Made by a program: the position numbers and the translations under genes
The notes under the pieces: generated by a model
What the model was told of the DNA's origin: nothing
What the model saw: the letters and a program-made list of their open reading frames with translations, nothing else
Database searches by the model: none
Shown here: one piece after another, positions 1 through 8,791 of the stretch
Position numbering within the stretch: the stretch's first letter is position 1
Layout of the letters: every line of letters starts with the position of its first letter
From: Spirochaetia bacterium 38H-sp
Lineage (GTDB): Bacteria; Spirochaetota; Spirochaetia; Winmispirales; Winmispiraceae
Reading direction: 5' to 3'
Assembly: GCA_039023545.1 (NCBI GenBank)
Contig: JBCHKQ010000006.1
Span: 1-64,000 of the forward strand
Length of the DNA stretch: 64,000 nucleotides

Positions 1-582
1 CGGACCTCCCAAAAAAACAAAATCCCTGTAACCTCTGTCAATCATCCAGTTGGTAAGCTTATACATAGCCTGAAAGTTATCGTTATCCACCCAGAGCATT
101 TTATCATCCGGTATAGGATGACCTATAACTACAAAGGGTATGCTCTGGCTCTGCATATAATCTATACAGTCATCTTTCTCTCTTACAGTAAGCATTACAA
201 AACCATCCACTCTTCTGGAACGATAAAGTTCTTTGATGTATTCCAATTCCTGATTTTGATCCTTGGAAAAAGCATAGAGAATAAAATAATGACAGGACTG
301 AGCATATACGCTCAGTCCGCGCAAGGCATGTATAAAAAACGGGTTTAAAAAAAGGTCTCCCTCATCATTGGGGAGGATTACACCTAGAGACATGGTCTTC
401 TTTTGCACAAGAGATCTGGCCGCAGCATTGGGGTAGTAGTTGAGCTTTGCCATTGCATAAAAGATTCTATCCTTAGTCTCCTGCTTGAGAGGGGCAGAAT
501 CATAGATGGCCCTGGATACCGTAGAAGGTGAAACCCCAGCCATCTTTGCAACGTCCTTTATCGTGACCTTTCTCTTGTTCAT
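1..582 (-). CDS. LacI/GalR-family transcriptional regulator, partial (C-terminus beyond window)
   Basis: The minus strand from the ATG at 582 reads open to position 1, giving the first 194 residues. Residues 1-25 are a classic LacI helix-turn-helix (VTIKDVAKMAGVSPSTVSRA), followed by the hinge region with NYYPNAAARSL and then a periplasmic-binding-protein-like effector domain (SLGVILPNDEGD onward, and FVFLGGP at the cut). The start lies only 4 nt after the glucosidase stop codon (TGA 589-587), so it is the last gene of the sugar operon. It probably represses that operon through the palindrome at 6335-6348. The sugar effector cannot be read from this fragment. Confidence 0.93.
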   Translation of the reverse strand, partial: MNKRKVTIKDVAKMAGVSPSTVSRAIYDSAPLKQETKDRIFYAMAKLNYYPNAAARSLVQKKTMSLGVILPNDEGDLFLNPFFIHALRGLSVYAQSCHYFILYAFSKDQNQELEYIKELYRSRRVDGFVMLTVREKDDCIDYMQSQSIPFVVIGHPIPDDKMLWVDNDNFQAMYKLTNWMIDRGYRDFVFLGGP

Positions 583-586
583 AATA

Positions 587-2860
587 TCATCCGATTTTTA
601 TAACCATATCCTCTGAGCAGTTTACGGCATACTCATGAGTTTCCCAAGTATTATCCATGTTTGGCAACAAAATTACAAGTCTCTTATAGGATGTTTTTCT
701 ATCTATAGAAACTATAAGTTGATTATTTTTTCTAGTATATCTGTGTATGAGTGTTTCCTGTTCCCTGCTTATACCATCATCTTCTATAAAAATACCAGAG
801 TTTTCTCCTTCTGCAATGGGCCAAACTTCCAAATACAGTGTTTCTCTGTCAATTTGACCTGTATGCTGGATATCGTAAGGATAGACGGGTATAACAGCCC
901 CCTCTTTTACGTATATGGGAACAGTATCAAGAGGAGTGTCTGTTATCACGTGCTGCCTTCCATTGTATTTTACAAAACTATTTCTGTCGTACCAGATACC
1001 CTCTGGAACATAAACCAGCCTCTTTTTCTGTCCTTTCTCAAGACAGGGTGCAACCATGATAGAATCACCCCATAAAAATTGATCGCGAATAAAGGCATAC
1101 TCTGCTCTGTCTTCCCAAAAAATAGGACGAAATACAGGGGTGCCTTTTTGTGTCATAAGATAAAACTGAGAATAGAGATACGGCAGCATCCTGTAACGAA
1201 AAGAGACAGCCTTTCTTATCAGAGCAGTTATATCATCTCCAAAAAGATAAGGTTCCTGAGGTTTTGACTCATTTTCATTATGCCCCCTAAAGAAAGGATA
1301 AAAAGAACCCAGCTGATACCAACGCACCATAAGCTCAGGATTGGTATTTTCACCAAAGCCGCCTACATCAGCACCAATAAATCCCACACCAGAAAGGCTC
1401 ATATTGATAAGCTGAGGAACAGACATTGCAAGATGTTCCCAAGTAGAACGATTATCACCTGTCCACACTGCAGCATAACGCTGTATACCTGCAAAACCAG
1501 AACGCGTTAGAAGAAAAGGTCTTCTATCAGGAAGCATTTTATCAAAAGCAGCTCTGGTCGCCATGGCTTCATACATTGCATAAAGATTATGCATCCTGTC
1601 TTGCCCCGACCATCTGCCATCGTCATACATCCTGACTTCTTCCGGTATTGTGTTATCTTCTTTTATAGTTTCTCTAAGAAGTGCAGGCTCGTTCATATCA
1701 TTCCATATGCCTTCTGCTCCTGCAGAGAAATATACCTCATGCAAATCTGCCCACCAATCTCTAACATCTCTTCTGGAAAAATCAGGGAAATGGACCTGTC
1801 CTGGCCATACTCGTCCCTCAAAAAGTCTGCCATCAGGATATTTCATAAAAAAATCGTTAGCTTTTCCCTGATCACAGACATCATATACTCCGGGAGAATC
1901 CGATTTTATGCCTGGGTCAACTATAAATACTGGATGAAATCCCAATTCTTTCATTTCTTTAAGATGTTTTTTGGGATTAGGGTACCTGTTTTTATCAAAC
2001 GTAAACACACGATATGCATCCATATAGTCTATATCGTACCAGAATCCGTCACAGGGTATTTTCTCTTCCCTAAGTCTGGTTGCAACTTCTTTTGCTTCTG
2101 TCTCAGACATATAGCTGTATTTACACTGATGATACCCCAGCGCCCAGAGAGGAGGCATAGAATATCTTCCCGTAAGAGCAGTATACCTTTCTATGATTTC
2201 ATCAGGAGTATCACCGCCTATAAAATACACTGTCAGGTCGTCTCTATAAAGACTCACAATAAGCTTGTCCCAGTCTGTATTGCCTATGTCAAAAATAGAT
2301 TTATACGGAGAATCAAGAAAATATCCCCAAAAAATGTTGTCACTTATATTAACAGACATGAAAAAGGGAATACTGCAGTACATAGGTCGTGTTGCCTCAG
2401 TATGAGGAAAAGCAGCATCATTGTTCCAGTTTTCTATGATATATCCTCTGCGACTAAGAGGAGAAACCTGTTCGCCAAGTCCAAGTATTTCCTCTTTTTT
2501 TCCCAGAGTTCTGTAATCATACAGTGTATCTCCCGTAATATTTATACAATCTCCATGAGAAAGGACTTTTTTTCCATGATAAAAATCAATGGCAGCATTA
2601 TCTCTCAGAACAATAGAATAATCCTCATATGATACCACAAGACCATTATCAGTCTTTTCTGCAGAGGCAGTCAGAGCCTTACTATCATAAATAACAGATA
2701 GGCTTCTGTATTCTTTTAGAGGCAGCTCTCTTCCCGCTCGCACTCTAAAAACTGCCTTATCTATGGCTTCTACTGTTAGTATCAGTCCTTCATATATTGC
2801 AATTACAGTATTATTTTCCTGTTTATATGACTTTATTTTTCCAGCTTTGTAGTTGTTCAT
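587..2860 (-). CDS. Glycoside hydrolase family 31 alpha-glucosidase (or alpha-xylosidase)
   Basis: 757 aa, with no signal peptide, so probably cytoplasmic. The GH31 barrel runs from about residue 235 (MPPLWALGYHQCKYSYMSE). The nucleophile aspartate is D388 in GIWNDMNEP and the likely acid/base is D469 in WTGDNRS. The YDIDYMD segment near 275 is the usual subsite motif. Retaining exo-hydrolysis of alpha-linked glucosides fits its position behind an oligosaccharide ABC importer and in front of a LacI regulator. A 274-bp structured gap separates it from the upstream permease. Alpha-glucosidase is the default reading; alpha-xylosidase cannot be excluded by eye. Confidence 0.93.
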   Translation of the reverse strand: MNNYKAGKIKSYKQENNTVIAIYEGLILTVEAIDKAVFRVRAGRELPLKEYRSLSVIYDSKALTASAEKTDNGLVVSYEDYSIVLRDNAAIDFYHGKKVLSHGDCINITGDTLYDYRTLGKKEEILGLGEQVSPLSRRGYIIENWNNDAAFPHTEATRPMYCSIPFFMSVNISDNIFWGYFLDSPYKSIFDIGNTDWDKLIVSLYRDDLTVYFIGGDTPDEIIERYTALTGRYSMPPLWALGYHQCKYSYMSETEAKEVATRLREEKIPCDGFWYDIDYMDAYRVFTFDKNRYPNPKKHLKEMKELGFHPVFIVDPGIKSDSPGVYDVCDQGKANDFFMKYPDGRLFEGRVWPGQVHFPDFSRRDVRDWWADLHEVYFSAGAEGIWNDMNEPALLRETIKEDNTIPEEVRMYDDGRWSGQDRMHNLYAMYEAMATRAAFDKMLPDRRPFLLTRSGFAGIQRYAAVWTGDNRSTWEHLAMSVPQLINMSLSGVGFIGADVGGFGENTNPELMVRWYQLGSFYPFFRGHNENESKPQEPYLFGDDITALIRKAVSFRYRMLPYLYSQFYLMTQKGTPVFRPIFWEDRAEYAFIRDQFLWGDSIMVAPCLEKGQKKRLVYVPEGIWYDRNSFVKYNGRQHVITDTPLDTVPIYVKEGAVIPVYPYDIQHTGQIDRETLYLEVWPIAEGENSGIFIEDDGISREQETLIHRYTRKNNQLIVSIDRKTSYKRLVILLPNMDNTWETHEYAVNCSEDMVIKIG

Positions 2861-3134
2861 AAGTTCTCCTGCTAAGCCAGAGGCCTATTTTATCTTATTT
2901 AGACTTCCAAGTATAGGAAACCAGTATTATAACAAAATATCATCTCAATATTATCAAATATCAGAAAAACAAACATCGTTTTCTTGATATTATTACAATA
3001 AGTAATACAGAAGAATCGGTATCCCTCAAAACGTCTACACAAACATCCCTAGAGAATAATATTTCTCAAAGAGCAAGGAGGTAAAGAAAGAAACTTATAC
3101 CTTAGAGGGATACCTATCTTCCATAATTTCATAA
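2861..3134 (-). other. Structured intergenic leader between permease and glucosidase
   Basis: This 274-bp gap inside an otherwise tight operon holds a long-range inverted repeat, GGTATCCCTC at 3018-3027 against GAGGGATACC at 3105-3114 (10 bp perfect, 77-nt loop). A smaller internal hairpin, gagaataatatttctc, lies near 3051-3066. Nearer the glucosidase, a minus-strand TATAAT occurs around 2929-2934, about 70 nt before the start. It could be an mRNA processing or attenuation structure or an internal promoter. I do not recognise a known riboswitch. Confidence 0.45.
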
Positions 3135-4007
3135 TCAATCTCCTTTTACGGAGCCAAGGGTAAGACCCGATACCAGATATCTGGATGTATAAATGAAAAG
3201 AGCAACAACAGGTATTGCAACAAGTATGGATGCTGCAGCAAACATACCCCATGCTGTTCTAAACTGCCCCTGAAGCTGTTGAAGACCAAGAGGCCAAGTA
3301 AATAGAAAATCTTTCTGAAGCATTATTCTTGCAAGCAAAAAATCTTTCCATGAATTCATAAAATTAAAAAGAAAAGCAATGGAAAGCCCCGGTAGAGCTA
3401 GGGGAAGTATGATTCTATAAAATGTTTGCATTCTTGTTGCACCATCTATCATGGCAGCTTCTTCCAAAGTATTGGGTATGGTGTCGTAGTAACCTTTTAA
3501 CATCCATACACTAAAAGGAATAGAACCTACAGAATATGCAAGCACTAATCCCCTATAAGTGTTTATAAATCCAAACCTTGCGGCAAGAATATAGAGTGGC
3601 ACCATCATCATGGTAGCAGGTATCATCTGAGTAGAAAGAAGAAACACAAGACCTGCTTTTTTGCCTTTGAAATTCCAACGGGAAAAAGCGTATGCAGAGG
3701 TTGCCGCAAGCATCAGCCCTATAAAAGCGGTGGAAACACTGATAAGAACACTGTTCCAGAGCCATAAAAAGAAATCTTTTTTAAAAAGTACATCTCTGTA
3801 GTTATCAAGTGTTGCTCCTTCCGGTATTATTCTAAGAGATGTAGATAGCAGTCTGTCTCCCGGTCTGAGGGATACGGACAAGACCCTTAATACCGGAAAA
3901 ATTGCTATTACACATGCAATAATCAATACGATATGTGTAAAAATTCTAAAAGCTATGGAGTCGTGCCCCATTTTTCTTCTAAAAAGGACATTGTTTTTTA
4001 TGTTCAT
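3135..4007 (-). CDS. Sugar ABC transporter permease, MalG type
   Basis: 290 aa inner-membrane protein with about six hydrophobic helices. The cytoplasmic EAA loop reads EEAAMIDGATRMQTFYRIILP (near residues 190-210) and docks on an ATPase subunit, which is not encoded here and is presumably shared from elsewhere in the genome, as is common for this family. The start ATG overlaps the stop of the upstream MalF-type permease (ATGA at 4007-4004), indicating translational coupling. The substrate is inferred to be an alpha-glucoside from the adjacent GH31 enzyme. Confidence 0.95.
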   Translation of the reverse strand: MNIKNNVLFRRKMGHDSIAFRIFTHIVLIIACVIAIFPVLRVLSVSLRPGDRLLSTSLRIIPEGATLDNYRDVLFKKDFFLWLWNSVLISVSTAFIGLMLAATSAYAFSRWNFKGKKAGLVFLLSTQMIPATMMMVPLYILAARFGFINTYRGLVLAYSVGSIPFSVWMLKGYYDTIPNTLEEAAMIDGATRMQTFYRIILPLALPGLSIAFLFNFMNSWKDFLLARIMLQKDFLFTWPLGLQQLQGQFRTAWGMFAAASILVAIPVVALFIYTSRYLVSGLTLGSVKGD

Positions 4008-5020
4008 GATTCTCTGACTCCTTTAAGACCGCCTGTTACTTTTATATACCAGATAGAGAAAACAAGCAGAATTGCAAAAATAACCATTGCAAAAGCAGCC
4101 GCAAATCCGTACTGATTATATTCAAATGCAGAACGGAATAAAGCAGTAACAAGAATGTCAGAAGATTCGAGTTCATTCTGGTTTATAAAGTAAGGTACGT
4201 TAAAGTTATTAAAAGTCCATATAACGCCAAGTATTATGGAAGGTGTCAAAATTGGTTTCAGCAACGGGAGGGTTATATTGGAAAATTTATTCCAACTTGT
4301 AGCACCATCCATATCAGCTGCTTCGTAATATTCTTTTGATATGCTTTGCAGACCGCCAAGTGCTATTATCATCATAAAAGGCACACCTAACCATATATTG
4401 GTAATATTCATTGCCACAAAATTCCAGACAGGATCTGCCTTCCATGGAATTGGCTCAGCTCCCAACTTTGTCAAAAGAATATTAAATACACCATACTCAT
4501 AGTGGAATTCTCCTCTCCAAGCCAAACCAGAAATAATGTCCGGTATTGCCCAGGGAAGTATAAGAATGGCCTTATAAATATTCTTTAAAAACATTGGTCT
4601 ATTTAAAAGAATAGCAAGACCAAGGCCTATGGTTACGTGTGCAGTAACCTGTACAACAGTCCAGAGTATTGTTCTCAAAAAGATAGGGAAAAAATATGTC
4701 TGTTTTAATACCGGTTTTGTAAAAACCCTTGCAAAGTTAGAAAGTCCTTGCAGTATGCCAAACTCTGGATGTTTAAATGTTCTTAGGTTCATATTACTAA
4801 AAGCCAGGCTTACTTCAAAAAGCAAAGGCCAAACAACAAGAACAAGTATTCCAACTATGGCAGGAGCAAGAAGCATCCATGTAAGCATATTTTTTGCCTT
4901 GGTTAGCTTTCCAACCAAAAAGAGCATAAGCTCCAGAAAAAGCACTCCAAGCCCGATATAAAGCACCATCTCTCCTATCTGTCCCAGAGATAATGCCATT
5001 ATTTTTTTATCTATCATCAC
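4004..5020 (-). CDS. Sugar ABC transporter permease, MalF type
   Basis: 338 aa with an additional N-terminal hydrophobic segment and the EAA motif YYEAADMDGATSWNKFSNI in the last third, typical of MalF-like subunits. It pairs with the overlapping MalG-type subunit and the binding protein just upstream. A stem-loop at 5038-5058 separates it from the binding-protein gene. That arrangement is known to let the binding protein be made in excess over the membrane subunits. Confidence 0.94.
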   Translation of the reverse strand: MMIDKKIMALSLGQIGEMVLYIGLGVLFLELMLFLVGKLTKAKNMLTWMLLAPAIVGILVLVVWPLLFEVSLAFSNMNLRTFKHPEFGILQGLSNFARVFTKPVLKQTYFFPIFLRTILWTVVQVTAHVTIGLGLAILLNRPMFLKNIYKAILILPWAIPDIISGLAWRGEFHYEYGVFNILLTKLGAEPIPWKADPVWNFVAMNITNIWLGVPFMMIIALGGLQSISKEYYEAADMDGATSWNKFSNITLPLLKPILTPSIILGVIWTFNNFNVPYFINQNELESSDILVTALFRSAFEYNQYGFAAAFAMVIFAILLVFSIWYIKVTGGLKGVRES

Positions 5021-5037
5021 ATGCTCCTTAAAATAAA

Positions 5038-5058
5038 GGGAGAGCCTAAGGCTCCCCC
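5038..5058 (-). terminator. Stem-loop between binding-protein and permease genes
   Basis: Inverted repeat gggagagcc/ggctccccc with a 3-nt loop and one mismatch. On the minus strand it is followed by CTTTATTTT. It probably acts as a partial terminator or as a 3' stabiliser for the binding-protein message. Confidence 0.6.
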
Positions 5059-5074
5059 TTTTTATAAGCTGTTA

Positions 5075-6301
5075 TTATTTTAATGCCTCTACACCAGCAA
5101 GAGCAGCTTCTTGCATTGCTTTTGCAGCTTCCGCAGGAGTTTTCTGATCAGCCAGCACAGCATTCATTTCTGGCTTCATAGCATCCCAATTAGCTCTCAT
5201 CTCCACTACAGAAGGCATAGGAGTACCTACAGTCATCTGATCCGCACTTGCACTTAGAATAGCATCACTCTTTATGATTGGATCATTGAGAGCTTCTTTG
5301 AGTGCAGGAAGACGTGTAAGCGTCTTAACCATTGCAATCTGGTTTTCATAATTTGTTGCAAACTTGATAAAATCAACGACTGCTTCTAGTTTCTGTCCAG
5401 AAACCTCTGCAGGAATCATAAAATACTTTCCGCTTGTATAAGGTGCAGGCCATTTACCCGTTGCACTTACCATAGGAATCCTGGCAACACCCAGCTTATC
5501 ACCAAGAGCTTCCTTATACCCGCTGAGAGACCAGTCTCCATTGATGATCATGGCAGCCTTACCCTCTTTAAAAAGAGTATCAGAACCATCATAGTCTGAT
5601 TCTGCAGGAAGAATTTCGTATTTATATTTGAGATCATAGAGGAACTGGAGAGTATCTACCATAGCCTTGGTATTGAGAGACGGGGTGATTCCATCGTCTG
5701 CAAAGACCTTTCCACCAAAACCGCCAAGCCATGGAACAAGCCAGAAAGGCTCAGTCTGATTAAAAACAAGAGGGATAATTCCCTTTGACTTAAGAGCAGA
5801 TGACATCTTGATTAGGTCATCGGTTGATTTTGGGGGATTAGCTACAAGCTTCTTGTTGTAAATGAGCATAAAATGATTACCGCTAGAAATAGGAACAGCC
5901 CATGTTTTGCCCTTCATCGACACTGAAGGAACATATTTGGAAAGATCCACTAGATCATCAACAGGTTGGATAAGCTCTGCAACAACAAAAGGACCAGCAT
6001 GGTCATTTACTGTCCACAAAAGGTCCGGAGCAGCACCGGCAAGGCTGGCAGTCTGAAAATCTTCTCTTAGAGCTTCTGTGTCTTTATTAAGAACCTCTAT
6101 CGTAAGACCTGGATACTTCGATGCATAAGCATCCGCAATCGATTGCACAAATGCATATGCACCTTCTGCTTCACCTTCTTGAGTCCAGAGTGTAATCGAC
6201 ATTCCTCCAGACTCAGTACCTTCTTCTGCCCCACCATTAGCAAACACATTAGCTCCAACAAGGGCAAAAACAAGGAAAAACACCCAAAAAAACTTCTTCA
6301 T
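5075..6301 (-). CDS. Sugar ABC transporter solute-binding protein
   Basis: 408 aa. The N-terminus is a Sec signal peptide (MKKFFWVFFLVFALVGANVFA) followed by NGGAEEGTE, a mature start often seen in spirochaetal binding proteins. The rest is an extracellular solute-binding family 1 (MalE-like) protein: ITLWTQEGE near the mature start and repeated two-lobe patterns. A good Shine-Dalgarno (GGAGGTGACCC) precedes the ATG. It is the first gene of the operon and has its own promoter and operator. The ligand is inferred, not shown, to be an oligosaccharide with alpha-glucosidic links. Confidence 0.95.
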   Translation of the reverse strand: MKKFFWVFFLVFALVGANVFANGGAEEGTESGGMSITLWTQEGEAEGAYAFVQSIADAYASKYPGLTIEVLNKDTEALREDFQTASLAGAAPDLLWTVNDHAGPFVVAELIQPVDDLVDLSKYVPSVSMKGKTWAVPISSGNHFMLIYNKKLVANPPKSTDDLIKMSSALKSKGIIPLVFNQTEPFWLVPWLGGFGGKVFADDGITPSLNTKAMVDTLQFLYDLKYKYEILPAESDYDGSDTLFKEGKAAMIINGDWSLSGYKEALGDKLGVARIPMVSATGKWPAPYTSGKYFMIPAEVSGQKLEAVVDFIKFATNYENQIAMVKTLTRLPALKEALNDPIIKSDAILSASADQMTVGTPMPSVVEMRANWDAMKPEMNAVLADQKTPAEAAKAMQEAALAGVEALK

Positions 6302-6334
6302 GGGTCACCTCCACATAGGATTCAAAGCTTGCTA

Positions 6335-6348
6335 TGCAAGCGTTTGCA
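6335..6348 (-). promoter_or_regulatory. LacI-family operator
   Basis: TGCAAACGCTTGCA (minus strand) is a near-perfect palindrome with a central CG, the usual LacI/GalR-family site. It begins 3 nt downstream of the -10 box, so bound repressor would sit on the transcription start. A second overlapping inverted repeat, GCTTGC-tat-GCAAGC at 6327-6341, may extend it. Confidence 0.75.
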
Positions 6349-6351
6349 CTA

Positions 6352-6380
6352 ATTATAAAGCATTATTAAAAATTCTGCAA
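6352..6380 (-). promoter_or_regulatory. Sigma-70 promoter of the sugar operon
   Basis: TTGCAG (6380-6375), 17-bp spacer, TATAAT (6357-6352), upstream of the binding-protein gene. A leader of about 45 nt follows, ending in GGAGG. Confidence 0.75.
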
Positions 6381-6459
6381 CAAAAATTTTATCTTAATAT
6401 TGTGTTTTTATTATAGAAAAAAGAAATCTCAAAAATCAAATTTTTTCAGAAAATTTTAA

Positions 6460-7692
6460 TTATTCAAAAAGCATGAGCTGAGAATCATCATTATAGGATT
6501 TTATTTTTTTACTTTTATTATACGTAGAACTCAAAGTTTCTGAAGCGGTTTTTCCACCCCAGATCATGGATTGTTTTTTGTTATAATCAATAACTTTATA
6601 AAAATCGACAATGTTTTTTTTCTGTCTTTCTATGCTAATAATAAAATTATGCAAATTTTTGAGAACTGGACGCCTTAATTCTAAAGGAAGCTTAATTTTA
6701 TGCACAATATCATCCATTTCTGCTATAACATTATCATATATGCATGTCATAACAGGGAACGGATGCCCATCTTTGCCTCCATGTGCAAAGGAAAATCTGG
6801 CAGGATCACTAAACCTGACCGGGTTTCCATATACAAGTTCTGCTACAAGAGCAAGCGATTGCATTGTTCTTGGACCCACATTTTTCATAAGCACAAGATC
6901 TGCAAAGTTTTTTAATTCTTTGTCATAGGCTGCGGCAAGTATGGCTCCTAGCCTTTTCAAGTTAATATCTCTTGGTAGAATATTATGTCTTGTCGGCATG
7001 ACAATACGGCGCAATTCATTATATTGAGAAACTGGAGGTTGGATAAGAAAATCCAGCATACTATCTCTTGATGCACTGGCCCTAGAATCGGAAAGATTGA
7101 TAATTTCTCCTTCATTTTCACCTATAATGGCAGTGTGGGGATCAGAAAAAAAGTCCCCTACACTATCGGAAAGCCAATGATATCTTCTTGCCATCCTCTT
7201 CTCATCATTCATACCCTGCTGCACAACACACCATTTTCCATTATCTGCAAGTATAAAAGTATGAAGATATAGAGAAAAGCCATCCTGAATGCAATTATTA
7301 TCTATTTTTGCAACAAGTCTGGATGTTTTTACAAGCTCATCACCATCAGCACCAAAGCGATAAGAAACATCCATGAGCTGCCTGGGGGTATCTTTGGAAA
7401 ATCGTCCACGGCCTCCGCAGATCACAATACCCAACTGTCTTTTTTGCAAAGCCTTCTGTAGAGCAAAAAGCAATGTCGTAGTACTGCCGGAAGAATGCCA
7501 ATCCATCCCCAAAAGACAAGAAAAAGCCTGAAACCAGTCAGGATTGGAAATCCTGGATAAAAATCCATCGGTACCAAAACTGCTGACTATTTCTTCTGCG
7601 ATAGTACCGGCAAGTTTTTCCATACGTAAGGCAAGCCAATGGGGAACTTTACCGTAATGCAAGGGAAGATCATATGAGCCTTTCTTGTTCAT
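6460..7692 (-). CDS. DUF763 family protein with C-terminal sliding-clamp-like motif
   Basis: 410 aa. The N-terminus matches the DUF763 signature as I remember it from archaea and thermophiles: YDLPLHYGKVPHWL, NPDWFQAFSCLLGMDWHSSG near residue 50, and LGIVICGGRGRFSKDTPRQL near 90. Around 265-280, LMKNVGPRTMQSLALVAEL looks like a helix-hairpin-helix. The last residues are SQLMLFE, where QLMLF fits the bacterial beta-clamp-binding consensus QL[SD]LF. The family's function is not established; HhH plus a clamp motif suggests DNA metabolism. It is a single-gene unit divergent from the Nudix gene. Confidence 0.85.
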   Translation of the reverse strand: MNKKGSYDLPLHYGKVPHWLALRMEKLAGTIAEEIVSSFGTDGFLSRISNPDWFQAFSCLLGMDWHSSGSTTTLLFALQKALQKRQLGIVICGGRGRFSKDTPRQLMDVSYRFGADGDELVKTSRLVAKIDNNCIQDGFSLYLHTFILADNGKWCVVQQGMNDEKRMARRYHWLSDSVGDFFSDPHTAIIGENEGEIINLSDSRASASRDSMLDFLIQPPVSQYNELRRIVMPTRHNILPRDINLKRLGAILAAAYDKELKNFADLVLMKNVGPRTMQSLALVAELVYGNPVRFSDPARFSFAHGGKDGHPFPVMTCIYDNVIAEMDDIVHKIKLPLELRRPVLKNLHNFIISIERQKKNIVDFYKVIDYNKKQSMIWGGKTASETLSSTYNKSKKIKSYNDDSQLMLFE

Positions 7693-7703
7693 AACTATTC
7701 CAA

Positions 7704-7732
7704 TTGACAGTAGTAGTTTTATATATGATTAT
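7704..7732 (+). promoter_or_regulatory. Promoter of the Nudix gene, near-leaderless
   Basis: TTGACA (7704-7709), 17-bp spacer, GATTAT (7727-7732), 10 nt before the ATG at 7743. No Shine-Dalgarno is visible before that ATG. Confidence 0.55.
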
Positions 7733-7742
7733 TATACACCAT

Positions 7743-8258
7743 ATGGAGAAAAAACATAACCAGATAAAAATAAAAAATATAGATTGGAAAAAATGGCAAT
7801 TTACAGAAAAGGCTGTGCTGTGTTTTGTCATAAACAATGATAAAATTTTATTGATCCATAAGAAAAGAGGCCTTGGAAAAGGTAAGATTAATGCTCCGGG
7901 AGGAAGAATAGAAGAAGGAGAAACACCAATAAAAGCAGCAATAAGAGAAACTCAAGAAGAAGTACTGATAACTCCTATAAATCCTGTAAAATATGCAGAA
8001 CTCAATTTTATTTTTACAGATGGTTATTCTTTGTACGGAGAAGCATATATCAGTAAAAGCCATACGGGAATACCAGGAGAAACAGAAGAAGCTAAGCCTT
8101 TTTGGCAAGAAATAGACAAAATACCGTATGATAGAATGTGGGAAGATGACAGGCTATGGCTGCCCCATGTACTTAATGGAAAAAAAGTAAAAGCTTATTT
8201 TATATTTGAAAAAGACAAAATGCTGGATCATAATGTAGAGATAGTAGAATCTTTTTGA
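7743..8258 (+). CDS. Nudix hydrolase, MutT/NUDT1-like oxidised-nucleotide pyrophosphatase
   Basis: 171 aa from ATG 7743. A longer TTG reading from 7704 is rejected because that TTG is the -35 box. The Nudix box GX5EX7REXXEE is present near residues 52-71 (GRIEEGETPIKAAIRETQEEV), with the usual penultimate glycine replaced by L. The C-terminal part, MWEDDRLWLPHVL...KAYFIFEK...LDH, resembles the human MTH1 sequence (MWPDDSYWFP...GYF.F), suggesting hydrolysis of 8-oxo-dGTP or 2-hydroxy-dATP. Its 3' end overlaps the convergent adenosyltransferase gene by 31 bp. Confidence 0.85.
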   Translation: MEKKHNQIKIKNIDWKKWQFTEKAVLCFVINNDKILLIHKKRGLGKGKINAPGGRIEEGETPIKAAIRETQEEVLITPINPVKYAELNFIFTDGYSLYGEAYISKSHTGIPGETEEAKPFWQEIDKIPYDRMWEDDRLWLPHVLNGKKVKAYFIFEKDKMLDHNVEIVESF

Positions 8259-8788
8259 CTGGGATTTTCCAACCATCTGGCAACTACAAATAAAAAATCC
8301 GACAATCTGTTGATATATTTCATAACAATGGATAAGGGAGTAGAAGAATCATCTCTGCAATAGGCAACAAAAAGTCTTTCCAGTCTCCTGCATACTGTAC
8401 GGGAAACATCTGCGTGAGCTGATACAATATTTTTACCCGGCAAGATAAAATGGTCGGGCAGTTCTACTCTCTCCATAAACCATTTTTCCCATTTTTCCAG
8501 TTCTTCCACATCATAATTGGAAATTCTATCCTTATCAGGTATATACTCTGCCTCTGCAACCTGTCCTGCAGCAATTATAAGACGTGATTGAATCTTCTCA
8601 AGACAAGAGTACAGAAAAGAATCCTTTTCTTGCAAATAAGCTTTTACAAGTCCCAACCAAGAAGAAAGCTCGTCTATTCCGCCAAGAACATCAAAAACAA
8701 GTTCGTTTTTTGAAAGTCTTCTCCCGCTTGCAAGAGATGATAGTCCTCCGTCACCTCCACGAGTAGTAACCCCTTCGAAATCAATCAT
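8228..8788 (-). CDS. Cob(I)yrinic acid a,c-diamide (cobalamin) adenosyltransferase, PduO/MMAB type
   Basis: 186 aa. It has the N-terminal ATP-binding TRGGDGGLSSLASGRR (residues 9-24), GGIDELSSWLG (near 37) and the C-terminal helix ADVSRTVCRRLER (near 126-138), all diagnostic of PduO-type ATP:cob(I)alamin adenosyltransferases. It makes adenosylcobalamin from salvaged corrinoid; no other cobalamin genes lie nearby. The start is 4 nt after the sigma factor stop, so it is probably cotranscribed with it. Confidence 0.93.
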   Translation of the reverse strand: MIDFEGVTTRGGDGGLSSLASGRRLSKNELVFDVLGGIDELSSWLGLVKAYLQEKDSFLYSCLEKIQSRLIIAAGQVAEAEYIPDKDRISNYDVEELEKWEKWFMERVELPDHFILPGKNIVSAHADVSRTVCRRLERLFVAYCRDDSSTPLSIVMKYINRLSDFLFVVARWLENPSQKDSTISTL

Positions 8789-8791
8789 AAT

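Noticed and set aside
5038-5058. Stem-loop considered as a copy of the hairpin repeat family
   Set aside because: It lacks the CCGAACG end and the CTGCC-NNN-GGCA module.
7704-7742. TTG start for the Nudix protein at 7704
   Set aside because: That TTG is part of a perfect TTGACA -35 box, and the extra residues do not resemble the family.
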